From contig NC_079148.1 of the NCBI RefSeq assembly GCF_945859685.1, positions 41,055,946 to 41,119,945 on the forward strand: DNA of 64,000 nucleotides, given 5' to 3'. This document shows positions 1-11,900 of the stretch, one piece after another. The stretch's first letter is position 1, and every line of letters begins with the position of its first letter. Under the pieces are notes generated by a model. That model made no database searches, had not been told where the DNA came from, and was given only the letters and a program-made list of their open reading frames with translations. The position numbers and the translations under genes are program-made. This DNA is from Eupeodes corollae (lineage: Eukaryota; Arthropoda; Insecta; Diptera; Syrphidae).

Positions 1-240
1 GATATACATAATTGCTCAACATCCAAATGATGTAGTGAAACTTCTTTACAACGTAGCTTGGTACTGACGGCAACCAAAATACCTCCTCCACGTTCAGAGA
101 GGGTGTCACACCTGTCACGTCGGTAGACAATGAAATATTTTGAATCGAAAAGTTCATACGAAGATATACCAGATAGCCAGGTTTCAACAATTATGATTAT
201 ATCATAATAGGTTCTTCCAAAAAGATTTTGTCTGTATTTT
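1..240 (-). mobile_element. Non-LTR retrotransposon fragment: endonuclease domain, runs off the left edge
   Basis: On the minus strand about 195-1 reads an uninterrupted apurinic-endonuclease segment: IIVETWLSG (the ETW motif carries the metal-binding Glu), then VYRRDRC and RGGGILVA, the usual order in LINE ORF2 endonucleases. Codons upstream are broken by stops. It sits in the intron of the paralogue whose first exon is at 903-984. The clade cannot be assigned from this piece. Confidence 0.6.
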
Positions 241-902
241 GATGTTGTTTAAATTTGAAGTCTGGTCGCTGTCTATAAGTCGGTTTTAAATGTTTCCACG
301 TCTCATCAATTCCTTCTGTTGGAAAGTTTAAACTTGTGGAAGGTGATCTGAACAGTTACAAACGGCCCCCCACAATCACAAATGACTCAGCATTTAATTA
401 AATTGAATTTCACACATAAACCATTATTTATACAAAATAAGCTAATATACATATGTACATACATAACAAACAAAAAATTGGCATATTTTTTAAATCAAAG
501 AAAATTGTCTGAAAACTTATACTACACCTCGAATAATGAAACAACGTCATTAACTGGTTAAATAAAACAAAATACAATTAACCTTATTTTTAAACCTTTA
601 AAACTGCATTGGAAAGCAGTTTGAGTCGTAATCTAGGCTCATTCCAAATTTAAGAACAACTTTTTGTCTGAAACTTTTTTTAAAACAATATCAATAAGAA
701 TATGCATATTATTCTTATGTTTAGGTTAACTTTTGTTTTTTAGGATACATAATGATACAATCAACTAACAACTTTAACTGGATATTCTAATTCCGTAGTG
801 AAAAATATCTTTCCAATATTTAAATAAATTTAAATAAGGTATCAGATTCAAAAAACAATACTTAAACAATACACACACTTTTGAAAATAAAAAAAAACTC
901 AC
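241..902. other. Intron of the left paralogue, AT-rich
   Basis: About 660 bases rich in A/T runs. I see no coding signal or clear repeat beyond a possible decayed upstream part of the LINE fragment up to about 390. Confidence 0.4.
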
Positions 903-984
903 GTGCGTACACTTTTTGAAAATTGTTGTAATTTAAAATCAATAGAAATTCAAATAAAATGAATTTAAATGATTTTATTAACAT
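903..984 (-). CDS. Partial gene: signal-peptide first exon of a tandem CLIP-protease paralogue
   Basis: ATG at 982-984 opens 27 codons plus one base, ending at a GTGAGT donor (GT at 901-902). The peptide has a basic start (MLIKSFK), a hydrophobic stretch (FILFEFLLIL) and ends VYA. It has the same phase as exon 1 of the CLIP protease, and the sequence around the donor (ACGCACGTGAGTTTTTTTTT) is identical in both, so the two exons look duplicated. The exon lies downstream of the last exon of the complete protease gene, so it cannot belong to that gene. Its partner exons must lie left of the window. The following intron contains a LINE endonuclease fragment at the window edge. Product identity is inferred from the duplication only. 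Confidence 0.6.
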
Positions 985-1907
985 TGTTTTATTGTGTATA
1001 GTTACTATCTAATCGATGCGCGATATAAATTTGTATGATTGGATAAGTTCGTGTTCAAGATATGACTAAAAGTGTTAGACTGCAAATTAGGAATTCGCAA
1101 GTTGTTCCTCCACTTGCATTTAAAACATGTTACTCATTGTTGTGTATTTCAATGTGGGAAACACTTTGATAAAATTAAAAAACAAATGTTATAAAAAACT
1201 AAACTTGTTTTAATAACTAAATGAACTTTTTAAGCTTAGAAATTATAATTTTTAAATTATAAATAGAACTGTACTTCAAGTAAAAATGTATTAAATCTTC
1301 ATATGGACTATAAAATGTGCAAATATCTATTTTTATAGTCGACGAGTTATGATAATAAAAATAAGCAAACTAATATTAAATCTAAAAACGATTATTGGAA
1401 ATAAATTTTCACTAGTTTCATGGTCATTTAAGCTTTCCGAACTTTCATATTTTAAAATTGTTTTTATGAAAAAAGTGGAAGAAGGGAGTAGTTTTTACGA
1501 AAATTTTTACAAGTTTTACTACTTTAGCTTTGTGATACCAACAATAGTTTAGAGTTGAAACTTCCCTCATTCTAAAAAAACTCATACTTAGAACTTCATT
1601 CGATGTGAACATTAAGGAACTCTTTATTAACAATTTTAACTTTTCTTGTTAATGTCGAATGTCTCGAACAGTTTTGGTTATCAAAGTTCTCATCAGTTTA
1701 ATGGTGAAAAAACTTAAAATATCAGCTGTAAGTAAATGAAATTCGAAAGAGCTGTTATTATTTTTCATTAACAGGTTGTTGTCTCATGTTATCCATGCAC
1801 TTAGTTCTTTGGTTCGAATTTGTTTTAAGGGCTTCCACAACGAAGTGAAGGACAAGTTTACGTAAGAATTAAAGGGACATCCATTTTTTTGTTTTGCTTT
1901 TCTTTTC
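985..1907. other. Intergenic spacer between the two protease genes
   Basis: About 0.9 kb between the end of the complete protease gene and the first exon of the next one. It should hold the promoter of the left paralogue. I found no convincing TATA box or initiator; only short open frames occur. Confidence 0.4.
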
Positions 1908-1913
1908 TTTATT
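1908..1913 (-). promoter_or_regulatory. Polyadenylation signal of the CLIP protease
   Basis: AATAAA on the minus strand about 75 bases beyond the stop codon, the expected distance for a 3' end. It lies in a purine-rich tract. Confidence 0.5.
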
Positions 1914-1986
1914 TTAGTTTAAATAACTTAATTAAAAATACGTATAAACTAAATCAAAAAATAGATATGAATTTACCAAATATCTA

Positions 1987-4900
1987 TCAAGTTCTTAAAT
2001 TAGCAGCTATCCAAGGTAAAAACTTTTTAACATTTGAAAATATGTTTGGATAATCTAGACCACATTCAGAACTTCCACCAGAGGTAACCCCATATTGCAC
2101 ATAACGTATTGCTTTCACAAAGGGTACACTATAAAATAATGGACCACCCGAATCACCAACGCATGTATGAATATTCTTTTCTCCTCCTGCTGCACACAAA
2201 TGATATTCGGTCAGTTCCACAATTCCCAGTTTCTTATCACAATATTCATTAGTTCGCACTGGAACTGTTGCTTTCTGTAAGATCGTAGCAGGATTATCAG
2301 TTTCTACTTTTCCCCATCCAGCTATTATCATATTCTCCAAATTAGCTGACATCGATCTTTCGGTTATTGGTAAGCAAATTGGTCTAACGTTACCTTAAAA
2401 ATAAATTAATATTACAACTTAATTTACAATCGATTTTAACAACAAGATAATAAAACATACTGCGAAAAATTGCTGGACTGCTAAGTCGAACAACGCCAAT
2501 ATCATTGGAAAAGGCGTTTCGATTGAAGTTCTTATGATAAATTGCCTCTTCAACGTCGATTTCCTGTAGTGGTGGGGCACATTTCCTGGCTGCCCCTCTG
2601 CCAACGCAATCAATAGTTTCTGTTGTATCATGTTCTCCCAAGCGAACACTTACCCTAAAAATAGTTCAAAAATTGATTCGAATGTAAGGATAACTAATTT
2701 TTTAGCAGGAAATACCAATTTTCAATAAAGAATTTAAAGAAGTAACGTAGTTTTTTATTTATACTTACAATTTTCCAGGTCTAGGTTTTATTAATATACA
2801 ATGAGCAGCTGTTAAAACATATCTGTCAGTTATGAGAGTACCTCCACATTGAATACTTCTTTTAACACCATCGCTATAAATCAACAAAGCCATCCATGGG
2901 TATTCGGAAAGATTGGCTTCTTCTCCATTTGCGATTCTGTCTGCATCACTTTTTCCACACTGGGTTTTTAATTTATCCAAAATACTCATACCAGATTGAA
3001 CTTCACTGTTCGAAAAATCGGAACTACGACGAATATTTGAATCGGATGTTGATACTGTTGGTCTTCTAGGTCGACGAGTTGTTGTTGTTGGTTGTGCTGA
3101 TCGTGGTGCTGACCTTGTTGTTGTTTCACTATTGATGCTATCGATATCACAGCACACATAATAAACCTTGTTAACTGTTCCACAATACGATCGTCTGATA
3201 ATATCTTGAACAGAAGACGGAAGAGGTCTTGGAAAAATTTCCAATAGTTGCTTTATTGTTTGGCAAGATGTTACTGGCACACAAGATCCCCTGAAACCAT
3301 CAGGTGTTGTACAATATTTTTCTAAAGAAAAAACAAAAATGTTTTTAAAAATTATTGTAAACATTGTTTTTTAAGAAAATGAACACTTTTGTTCATCTCT
3401 AAAATATTATACATAAGTGATCTACGTTACACTGAAGGTACATTATTTATTGACCACTTTAAAACCCACATAAGTAAAAACAAAAAATTTTCTACAAATT
3501 TTGTCATAAGTTTTGCAAGAATTTTTTTTTTACGAAGCACTTCAAGAAAAATCACTTTATAAGAAAATAAGAGAATCTAAAATTTGTGTACAAAATATAA
3601 ATATATATTTTTACGTGAAACTTATGCAATGAAAGATCAGAGTAACTTTTTCCTTAAAATGCTTTTATTATAAAGACGAATAACATTTTTAAGTTCTTGA
3701 ACTGGTAACCCAGGAATTCTTAATTGTTGTTTATGTTTAACTTAAAGTAGTTTAAAGTCAATATCTCAAAGTTTTGAAAAGATATTTGATTCGAAAATCA
3801 ATTTTTTAAAATTTGTATTAATTTATTTGTTTAGGTTTTTATTTTTTGTGAGAAAAACTGTTAATTCGATATTTCTAAAAAAATGCTCGAATGTTGAAAA
3901 CAATATTTCTTATAAAATAAAATTAGTTGGAAGCCACAATCTCAGAAAAGATATTTGAGTTGGACATCAATTATTACCAACTTTGAGTAATTTTTTTTAG
4001 ATTTTTGTAGAAAAAACTTTCAATTCGATTTTTCTCAAAATTTTACTTAATGTTGACAACAATTTAATTTTTCGTTGCACAAAATTATTTTGGAAATGAA
4101 ATCATTTTTTATTCGTAAAATTTTCGAGGTAACTCTTTTTTTTCTTCAGTTTTTTTAATTATAAAAAAACCGTTAGTTGGATTTTTTTCGAAAAATATAC
4201 TGATTTGGTATCACGTTACAATATATAATATAAAATTTAACTCAAGTCTCTAGCGTCATTGGTTCTTGAGATATTTAGGGTTAAGTCAATATCTCTTCTG
4301 GTTCTTGAGCTATGGACGACGAAAAAAACGTCACGAACGTACGGACGTTCAATTGGATTTTTCAAAAAAAATTGACAAAAAAGTTGTGTATTGGATTTAT
4401 CAAAAAATTCTTGATATGCTTTTTTAAATTGATAACACGTCATAAATAAAATTTAATTTATAATAAAATACATTATTTTCCATTTTAATTTTTAAATAGC
4501 ATAAGAAAAATATCTTTCACATTTTTGTGTTATTATCTGTACAAGACATTATTTAAAGTCGATGTCTCTTTTTCTCCTTAAAGCATGTTACGCATCTCGA
4601 GCTAAAATTAGGCTTCCATACAAAATTCCCTCCAAAACTTAGATAAGCTAAAATTTAGCATTTTAGCCGAGAGATATGCAGCTCTAGCTAAAATTTAATA
4701 TTTTTAATTCATTGTGTTGTATTGAACTGTCAAAATTTATCAGGCTGATAAATTGCTAGGTTAATTTTATTACGAGTTAAATTTTGACAAATAATTGGAT
4801 GTCGCAGCTAGTTCCATCTGACCATTGTGTTATATCAGCAAATTTCTCGTGTCAAAACTGTTCAGTTAAAGAAGGAGCTCCTAAGAGAACCGTTTGGTAA

Positions 4901-7789
4901 TACGAGAAAGCCGCCAACTAGGACGGTCTCAATAATTACTTCAGGATCTTTAACTGGTCACTATGCTTCCTCGATAGTGACGTTGACGCCAGCGCTGATA
5001 TAATCACAAGTTTAACTCTCCTGGGAATGAGAACTTTTATACCGAACAGGGTTAAAAGTATCAGACATAAGGAAAACGCATGGTTCGATGCGAGCTGTAA
5101 AAAGGTTATTAGGGCCAAAGAGATTAGTTTCCGTTGCTATAAAGCCAACCGTACTGAGGAAATTCGGAAAAGGTTCAAACAACCCAGGAAGGCTTGCAAC
5201 GCCCATATTCGACGGACCAAATTTTTACATGACCAAAAGTTACGTCAAAAAATACTGCACTGTCCCAAAGGCAGTACAAATTTTTGGTCATTTGTAAAAA
5301 AACATGAAAAATTCTTCTTCGGTTCCTGCGCTCGTTGTCAATGACACTCTTTTTGTTCGCTCTTTAGAGAAAGCAAATCTTTTTGCTAGGCAGTTCGCCG
5401 CCAATTCTACGCTGCCAGTGAGTGTTATGACTCCGCCTGTACTTGAGCGAGTTAGTGATTCTATGGGACCAATCTTTTTTCGCACTCATACTGCGCCAGA
5501 GTCCTAAGAGATCTAAAAACACATAAATCCCCTGGTCCGGATGGTATCCCGGCTATTGTTCTGAAGAGGTGTTCTTCAACAATAAGCTTGAAGAACAACT
5601 GTCCTACTCCTCAGGTCTCGTTCCAGCGGATGGAAAATCGCATTTGTCCAGCCTATTCCCAAAAAAGGCGAATCTTCCTCACTCTCTAACTACCGACCGA
5701 TTGCACTTACGTTCTTTCTTTCCAAGGTCATGGAAACGCTGATTAATTATCAGCTCAAGAAATATCTTGAAGATCGAAAGCTTCTTAATGACGGGCAATA
5801 CGGCTTTCTTAGCAATATCTTTAAATCGTTTTGGAGAAAGTAAGATTATTGCACTTGATATTTCAAAAGCATTTGATAGGTTTTGGCATCAGGCTCTCTT
5901 ATCGAAAATGCGTGCTTTCGGTTTTCATGAATCCCTGCTTCATTGTAATTACCTTTCGGATCGTTCAATACAAGCAGAATTGGATGGATTCAAGTCTGAA
6001 AACCATACAATAAATGCTGGTGTGCCCCATGGCTCTGTTTTATATCCAACACTCTTTCTCATTTTTATTAATGATCCTCTGTCTGCAACTTCTAATACAA
6101 TACATTGTTTCGCTGAGGATAGTACTTTTAGCTTTTCATATTCGTTTTCAAATTCACATCCTTTTTCTTCGGATGTGGAACTGCAACGACAAAATATGAT
6201 AAGATCATTAAATTCCGACCTAAACAGCATTGTACAATATGGGGAATAAGAAATCGCGAGGAATTTAATGCTTCGAAAACGCTGCCATTATCCATAAACG
6301 GCACTTGCATCGAGGAAACTGAACATCTCGATATTCTCGGTATGTGTATCACCAACCACCTTTTGTGGAACGATCACATATGCGATGTCGCCAAAAATGC
6401 CGCAAGGTGTTTGGGTTTCCTTAGGCGATGAAAGAAATATTTCAAACCTTCTGATCTGGCTGCTATCTACAAGACTTACATACGTCCAAAGCTTGAGTAT
6501 AACTCCCATCCCTGGGCTGGTGCTCCTGCAACTTACTTAAGCCTCTTGGATAGTAGTGAACATAGAGCATTTAAATTGATAGATGATAATATAATCATAA
6601 GTTGATTTACTTCGCTTGAACATCATCGTAAGGTCTCTTGTCTGACCCTTTTTTACCGTTATTCTAACGGCTAATGCTCTAGTGAAATAGTCAGTTGCAT
6701 TCCTCCCCTTAAACAGTTCAACCGTAATACTAGCGCTTCTAGGAATGCTCATCAGTATACCCTCGAGCCCAACTTCAGCCGTACTGTCAAATACAGAGAT
6801 TCGTTCTTTAGCCGTACTACGCGAATGTGGAATGCCTTACCACACTGTGTCTTTCCTAGTCTTTGCAATATTCAGGAATTCAAAACCAATGTGCACCGAC
6901 ATCTCCTTTTAAACCCTCTCTCCTCACACTGTTTCCATGCATAATAAGGGTAATAATATTCAATTGAGTGTGTGTTTATTATTAAAAAAAAAAACGTGGA
7001 AATGATCTTCTCAGAAATGCTGGGCAACATACCTCAATTTTGAGCTTTGAGGATAGTTTCTATTGGAACAATTGTATGCAAAAATTAAGCTTAAGTTTTA
7101 GCTGCATTTTGGAGAGAAAACGTGAAATAAATTTAGTACTCGAACTGCGCACTACACTTAATATACCTCCGCTAATAAAGAAATTCCAAAAGTATGGAAG
7201 TCTAATTTACTTTAAAACTATGGATTTAGATTAAATTTCAATGTTTTTAATGCCATAGATAGGAAAATGATAAGTGTGATGCTAAAAACAATATTTTTTT
7301 TTTGTTTTCTCGTAATTTGTTTGATAAGAATATGTTTTTAAGATCAAGTTTTAGATATGCGTTTTTAAGTTGAAATTGTAATTATTGAAGTTTTTTATTT
7401 TCATATTTGAATTCAACTAATAAATTAGTAAATAATGTTTTTGAGATTGATTTTAACACTTTTTGACTTAGTTTGGTTTGAAAATATTACAATTTTTTGT
7501 TAGTTTTAAAACAAAGACACTTTGAAAATGAACTACCCACTCTCGAACTACAGGCTTTTTTTTCGATTTCTACATGCATTCTATATCTTAGCACTAAGCT
7601 AGATGTACATATATTTAATTGGAACAAAACTTTCAATGTTAAAAAATCTTTCATTTTGATTTGTTTCTCTTGATTTAAAAAACATAACACATATTCAAAA
7701 AAAAACTCACGTGCGTTCACTTCGTTGCCATGAAAACTTAAAATTAATACAATAACTAACAAAGAAAATGTAAAAAATTGTTTAAACAT
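1987..7789 (-). CDS. CLIP-domain serine protease (trypsin-like, CLIPB type), 4 coding exons
   Basis: Coding exons are 7711-7789, 2769-3321, 2461-2654 and 1987-2393. All junctions are GT-AG, and the sum is 1233 nt, an exact 410 codons plus stop. Seen: a signal peptide (residues 1-26); a CLIP domain with six Cys (C30, C40, C46, C73, C83, C84); a Thr/Arg/Ser-rich linker; C148, which probably tethers the chains; a cleavage site after R155 before IANG; and a protease domain with triad H200 (TAAHC), D262 (NDIG) and S357 (GDSGGP). C227 and C236 form the extra loop typical of CLIPB enzymes. Family knowledge: these are secreted haemolymph zymogens acting in Toll or melanization cascades, cleaving Spaetzle-like or prophenoloxidase-type substrates. 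The body resembles grass/easter-type proteases, but I cannot fix the orthologue. Oddity: the residue six before the catalytic Ser (S1 pocket, chymotrypsin 189) is H351, not the usual Asp. The first intron (4.4 kb) holds repeat and LINE insertions. Confidence 0.88.
3735..4345 (-). repeat. Repeat A copy, within protease intron 1
   Basis: Divergent copy of the dispersed repeat A family, with recurring blocks (GTTAATTCGATATTTCT, AAAAGATATTTGATTCGAAAATC) followed by the gene-like end block GGTTCTTGAGCTATGGACGAC and CGTACGGACG. It lacks both outer termini. The orientation is opposite to the full-length copy at 20877-21993. Confidence 0.65.
4800..6997 (+). mobile_element. Decayed jockey-like LINE, 5'-truncated, in protease intron 1
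   Basis: In order: the end of an endonuclease domain (SDHCVISANFSC, about 4812-4850); the linker with WFDASC (about 5080); a fingers motif SPGPDGIPAIVL (about 5530); SNYRPIALT (about 5690); SKAFDRFWHQALLSKM (about 5865); GVPHGSVL (about 6020); and the catalytic box as CFAEDST (about 6110), where the usual ADD reads AED. The thumb region continues to about 6900 and a run of A occurs at 6987-6997. Several frameshifts and stops break the frame, so it is inactive. It is oriented against the host gene. Confidence 0.82.
6998..7710. other. Remainder of protease intron 1
   Basis: AT-rich intron sequence between the LINE tail and the exon 1 donor. No recognisable element. Confidence 0.4.
7711..7789 (-). 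other. Exon 1 of the CLIP protease: signal peptide
   Basis: ATG at 7787-7789 opens 26 codons: a short basic/aromatic start (MFKQF), a hydrophobic core (LLVIVLIL) and a plausible cleavage after NEVNA. The exon ends in phase 1 at a strong donor, CAC then GTGAGT (GT at 7709-7710). The extra C joins the AA at the start of exon 2 to make a Gln codon, and the downstream frame stays open through all exons. The link across a 4.4-kb intron is inferred from phase, frame and the missing secretion signal in exon 2; RNA data would confirm it. Confidence 0.78.
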
Positions 7790-8722
7790 TATTGAATTTT
7801 TTATATTATTCTATCACAGATGAGCTCAGTAGTCTTAGGATTGGATATGGATACCGTGGAGATAAAAATGGAACTAAATGCATTAAGCAGGAATCATAGA
7901 ACTACATACGAACGAGTGACCGACAGCAAACGGCGGGCGGCCGGCGCGCGTAAAGCAATGTAATTTTAAACTTGTTGCTTAATTTACATTGAAAACTTGT
8001 TACTTACAGCTGGGAAAAACAGAAATTAAAATTAAATTATAAAAATTTCAAAGAAAAATTTATCATGAATGATCTAAACTTGTTACTTTCATTGCATCAA
8101 GAGGTATGACGTTTCGTTTCATTTAGAATGAAACTTATAAGATTAAGAATATTTGTGTCGAAGTGAAATTTATTGTTTATTTTTATTCTCTTATATATGT
8201 TTACCAGATTGCAGTACTTTGTCATGGTTCGAAGTTTTTTTTTTTAGACTTCTCTTTAAAAACTATAAATTCAAAAGTTCTTCGAAAAATAGTGCCTTTA
8301 TTAGATTACCTTTATTTTGAAAGAAAAACTCAAAAAAAATGGTTTAGTTTTCCAGAACGTGCTTTTTTCAAATGTTGATATTTTATAAAAAAATAATATA
8401 AAAAACAAGTTAATAGAAATGATGAATTAATGAAATTTTAAAAATTCAAACTTAAAAACGTTTTTCTTTAAAGAAATTGAATTCTAATTTTTGTAATAAC
8501 AAAATTTAATACAGAATAAAACATTTAAATAAAACAAAAATGTATGGAAATAGTTTTTAGGAATAAAATTACTCGTATTTTCTATGGAATTGATGAACTT
8601 CAGTTATTAAGACTTATAATTTTGTTTATGTTTTTATTAGTATAAAGATGATTTCTGAAAATACCCCATCTGATTCACCCGATCTTATGGTACTTAATAT
8701 GGTTATTCAAATAAATTATATA
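7790..8722. other. Upstream region of the CLIP protease, including a GC-rich patch
   Basis: This should contain the 5' UTR and promoter. A GC-rich patch at about 7922-7955 stands out from AT-rich surroundings. A TATAAAA on the minus strand lies only about a dozen bases from the ATG, so it is not a usable TATA box for this start. Nothing else is recognisable up to the copia LTR. Confidence 0.35.
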
Positions 8723-8982
8723 TGTTGAGGATCGTGAGAAAATAAAAGAAAACGAAGATTAAACTTTTATTAAATATACGAATATATTTATTTGAAAAAT
8801 AAGTAATACAAAAATGGTTGATTGCTCTGACGAGACGAGAGGTTAAAAAAGGAATGAAAGGAAATGTATTCATGTATGATGAAGAAAACGTCTTGTTCGA
8901 TGAATGTGTTCAGTGTAACACTATGTTTCAGGTGATGGTTTCTTAAGCTGGATGTAGAATGGTAAAAGTGAACCTTTCAACA
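8723..8982 (-). repeat. 3' LTR of the copia element (left copy)
   Basis: 260 bp, TG...CA ends, matching the right copy throughout as read by eye. The polypurine tract abuts it at 8983. Confidence 0.95.
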
Positions 8983-8995
8983 CTCCTCCTCAATT

Positions 8996-11900
8996 TTACA
9001 TTCTTACAGCATCGACATCTTGTGTGAGTCCAAGTCCTGAACGAAGTTTTTCAAATTGTGGTCTCGGAAGCGGTTTCGTTAAGATGTCTGCGACTTGTTC
9101 TTTGGTGCTCACATATTGAACAGTAATTAGTCTTTTCTCGAACAGGTCTCGGACAAAATTATATTTAACATCAACGTGCTTTAGACGCTTGTGCTCCCAT
9201 CTTGAAAGTAGGTGTATGCATGATTGATTGTCCTCTAAGATTATTGGGGGATTCTCACTGGTTATACAAAAATCGGTCAGAAGATTATTCAGCCAAATAA
9301 CATCAGCTGCTGCATTAGCCAAGGCGATATATTCGGCTTCTGTTGATGATAAGGCAACTGCAGTTTGTCTCCTTGTTGTCCATGATACGGTATTACCAAA
9401 GACTTTCATCAAGAAACCAGATGTGGATTTACGGTCATCCTCACTTCCGAAGTCAGCATCCACGTAGCAAGATAAATGCTCAGTCATGCCCTTCTTGTAG
9501 CATAAAGTTGTGGTCAAGGTTGATTTGATGTAGCGCAGGATTCGCTTAAGCCCTCTCCATCGCACTTCCGTTTGGTCATGTTGGAATCGGCTGAAGAAAT
9601 TAACAGCAAAACTCAAATCCGGTCTAGTGGTGAGCATCGCGTACATTAAACAACCGACCAGTTCCCTGTACGGTTTCGATTCATCTAGGGTTTTGTTGTC
9701 ACTTTCCGGAATTGGAGTCGTTTCCACAGGTGTATTCGTTGGATTACAATCGAGCATGTTAAATCGCTTAAGCATTCGTTCCAAGTAAGCTTGTTGGCTC
9801 AAATGAAGTTCTCCGTTTGTTTCATCTATGCTAATACCGAGAAATGCTTTCAGTTTACCCAAGTCTGACATATGGAATCTTTGACCAAGCAAATGTTTTA
9901 TATTATCAATTTTACTTCTATTATTCCCTGCAAGGATAATGTCGTCAACATATAATAAAAGAAAAATACATACGTCACTGTGTTTCCAGATATAAAGACA
10001 TTTGTCCACTTCAGAGCGAATGAATTTCAGATGATCAATTACATAGCTGTCAAAGGTTTTGTTCCAGGCTCGCGGGGCTTGCTTAAGCCCATATAACGCC
10101 TTTTTAAGTCTGCAGATGGAATTTGTCTTCCTGCGAAAACCCTCTGGTAACATCATGTACACCTCCTCCTCAATTTCACCATGGAGGAACGCGTTCTTTA
10201 CGTCCAAATGATTTGTATGGAGATTCTTTTCGACGACGATTGAAAGAAGAGTCCTCAGGGTAGTAAGCCTTGCTACAGGGGCATATGTTTCATCATAGTC
10301 GTACCCTTTCCTCTGCGCACAGCCTTTGATCACCAAACGTGCCTTATATCTTTCGATATTTCCATTCTTGTCGCGCTTAACCTTGAATATCCACTTGTTG
10401 TTTAGTAGTCGTTTGCCTTGGGGAAGATCAGTTAATATCCAGGTGTCATTTTGTATTAACGCGTCCATTTCTTCTTGTACTGCTCGCATCCATCTGTCCT
10501 TGTCATGACGCATATTGATTTCCTCTATAGTTTCCGGCACGTCTTCTACATACGCTTCTGCATTCAATGCTAGAACAGCATAGTCTTCCAGGTAACGTGG
10601 CTTGACATGGTTTCGTGAGGTTCGTCTAGGTGTTTCTTCTATGTTTTCAGATCTCTGAGGTGTCGCGTAAAGCTCACCATCTTCAAGTTGCTCTTCCTCA
10701 TCGTGGTCAGGTGATTTGGTTTCTTCATTTTGGTGCTCTTCTTCTTCGGAATGTATCCATTGTTCGCTGCTAAGGCCATCAAAAGCAAATTTCGTTTCAT
10801 CGAAAACTACGTCGCATCCAAAAATTATTTTTTGGTCATCAATACTCCAAAGCTTATAGCCGTTTGGACAGTAGCCGATGAAATAGCACTTAAGTGACCT
10901 CGAGTCGAACTTTCCTTCGATTAGTTGCTTAGGGACTCTCAGGTATGCTATACATCCAAACACTTTAAGTTTTCCAATATTTGGTTTTTCACCAAACCAA
11001 AGTGAAGCTGGAACTTCACCATTCAAAGCAGCTGTTGGACTTCTATTACACAGGTAAACTGCTGTTTGAACTGCTTCGGGCCAGAATGTCTTACCGAGTT
11101 GACAATTAAGCAACAAACACCTCGCTTTGTCAAGAATAGTGCGGTTCATTCTTTCCGCTACTCCGTTCTGTTCTGGAGTATATCTAATAGTGAACTCGAA
11201 CTGAATTCCTTTGCTCTCACAGAAGTCTTTCGTTTCATTGGAGATGTATTCTCTTCCGTTGTCACATCGGAATCTACTCAATTTAAGATTAAAATGAGCT
11301 GTTGCCATTGCTTCAAAGCACTTGAAATAATGTAACACTTCTGATTTCGTTTCTAAGATATAACTGGCAGTAAAGTGAGTATAGTCGTCTATGAAAGTAA
11401 GCACATACCGTTTAGCATCATGAGACGTAGGGGTTACAGGGCCGACGACATCACTGTGTACTAACTGCAATGGACGTGCTGCTCGCGTACGTCGCTGATT
11501 ATGTGGTTTTCTGGTCTGTTTTCCCTCCACGCAGACTTGACATACTTCTTTCGGTGGTCTTAAGGAGTCAAACTTTATACCGATAGTTTTACATTCCATT
11601 TTCTTTATGTCATCATAGTTAAGATGTCCAAGTCTTTTGTGCCATACTTCATAACTCTCAGATCGTGTGCTTAAATTTGCCAGAGGAGGTTGATTTAATT
11701 TGAGTTCGTAAAGCTGACAAGTGCTTCTAGTGGCTACTGCTACTGTATAGTTGTTTTTGCTAATGATTCCACAGCCTTTCTCAAATGTGACACGGAAACC
11801 GTTCATTTCCAACTTTCTGACAGAAAGAAGATTCTTTTCTAGGTTCGAAACAGAAAGAACATCTTTCACTGTAATGGGATTTACTTTAAAATCAACAATA

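Noticed and set aside
7802..7812. TATA box for the protease gene
   Set aside because: TATAAAA lies about a dozen bases upstream of the ATG, too close to support a transcription start and UTR.
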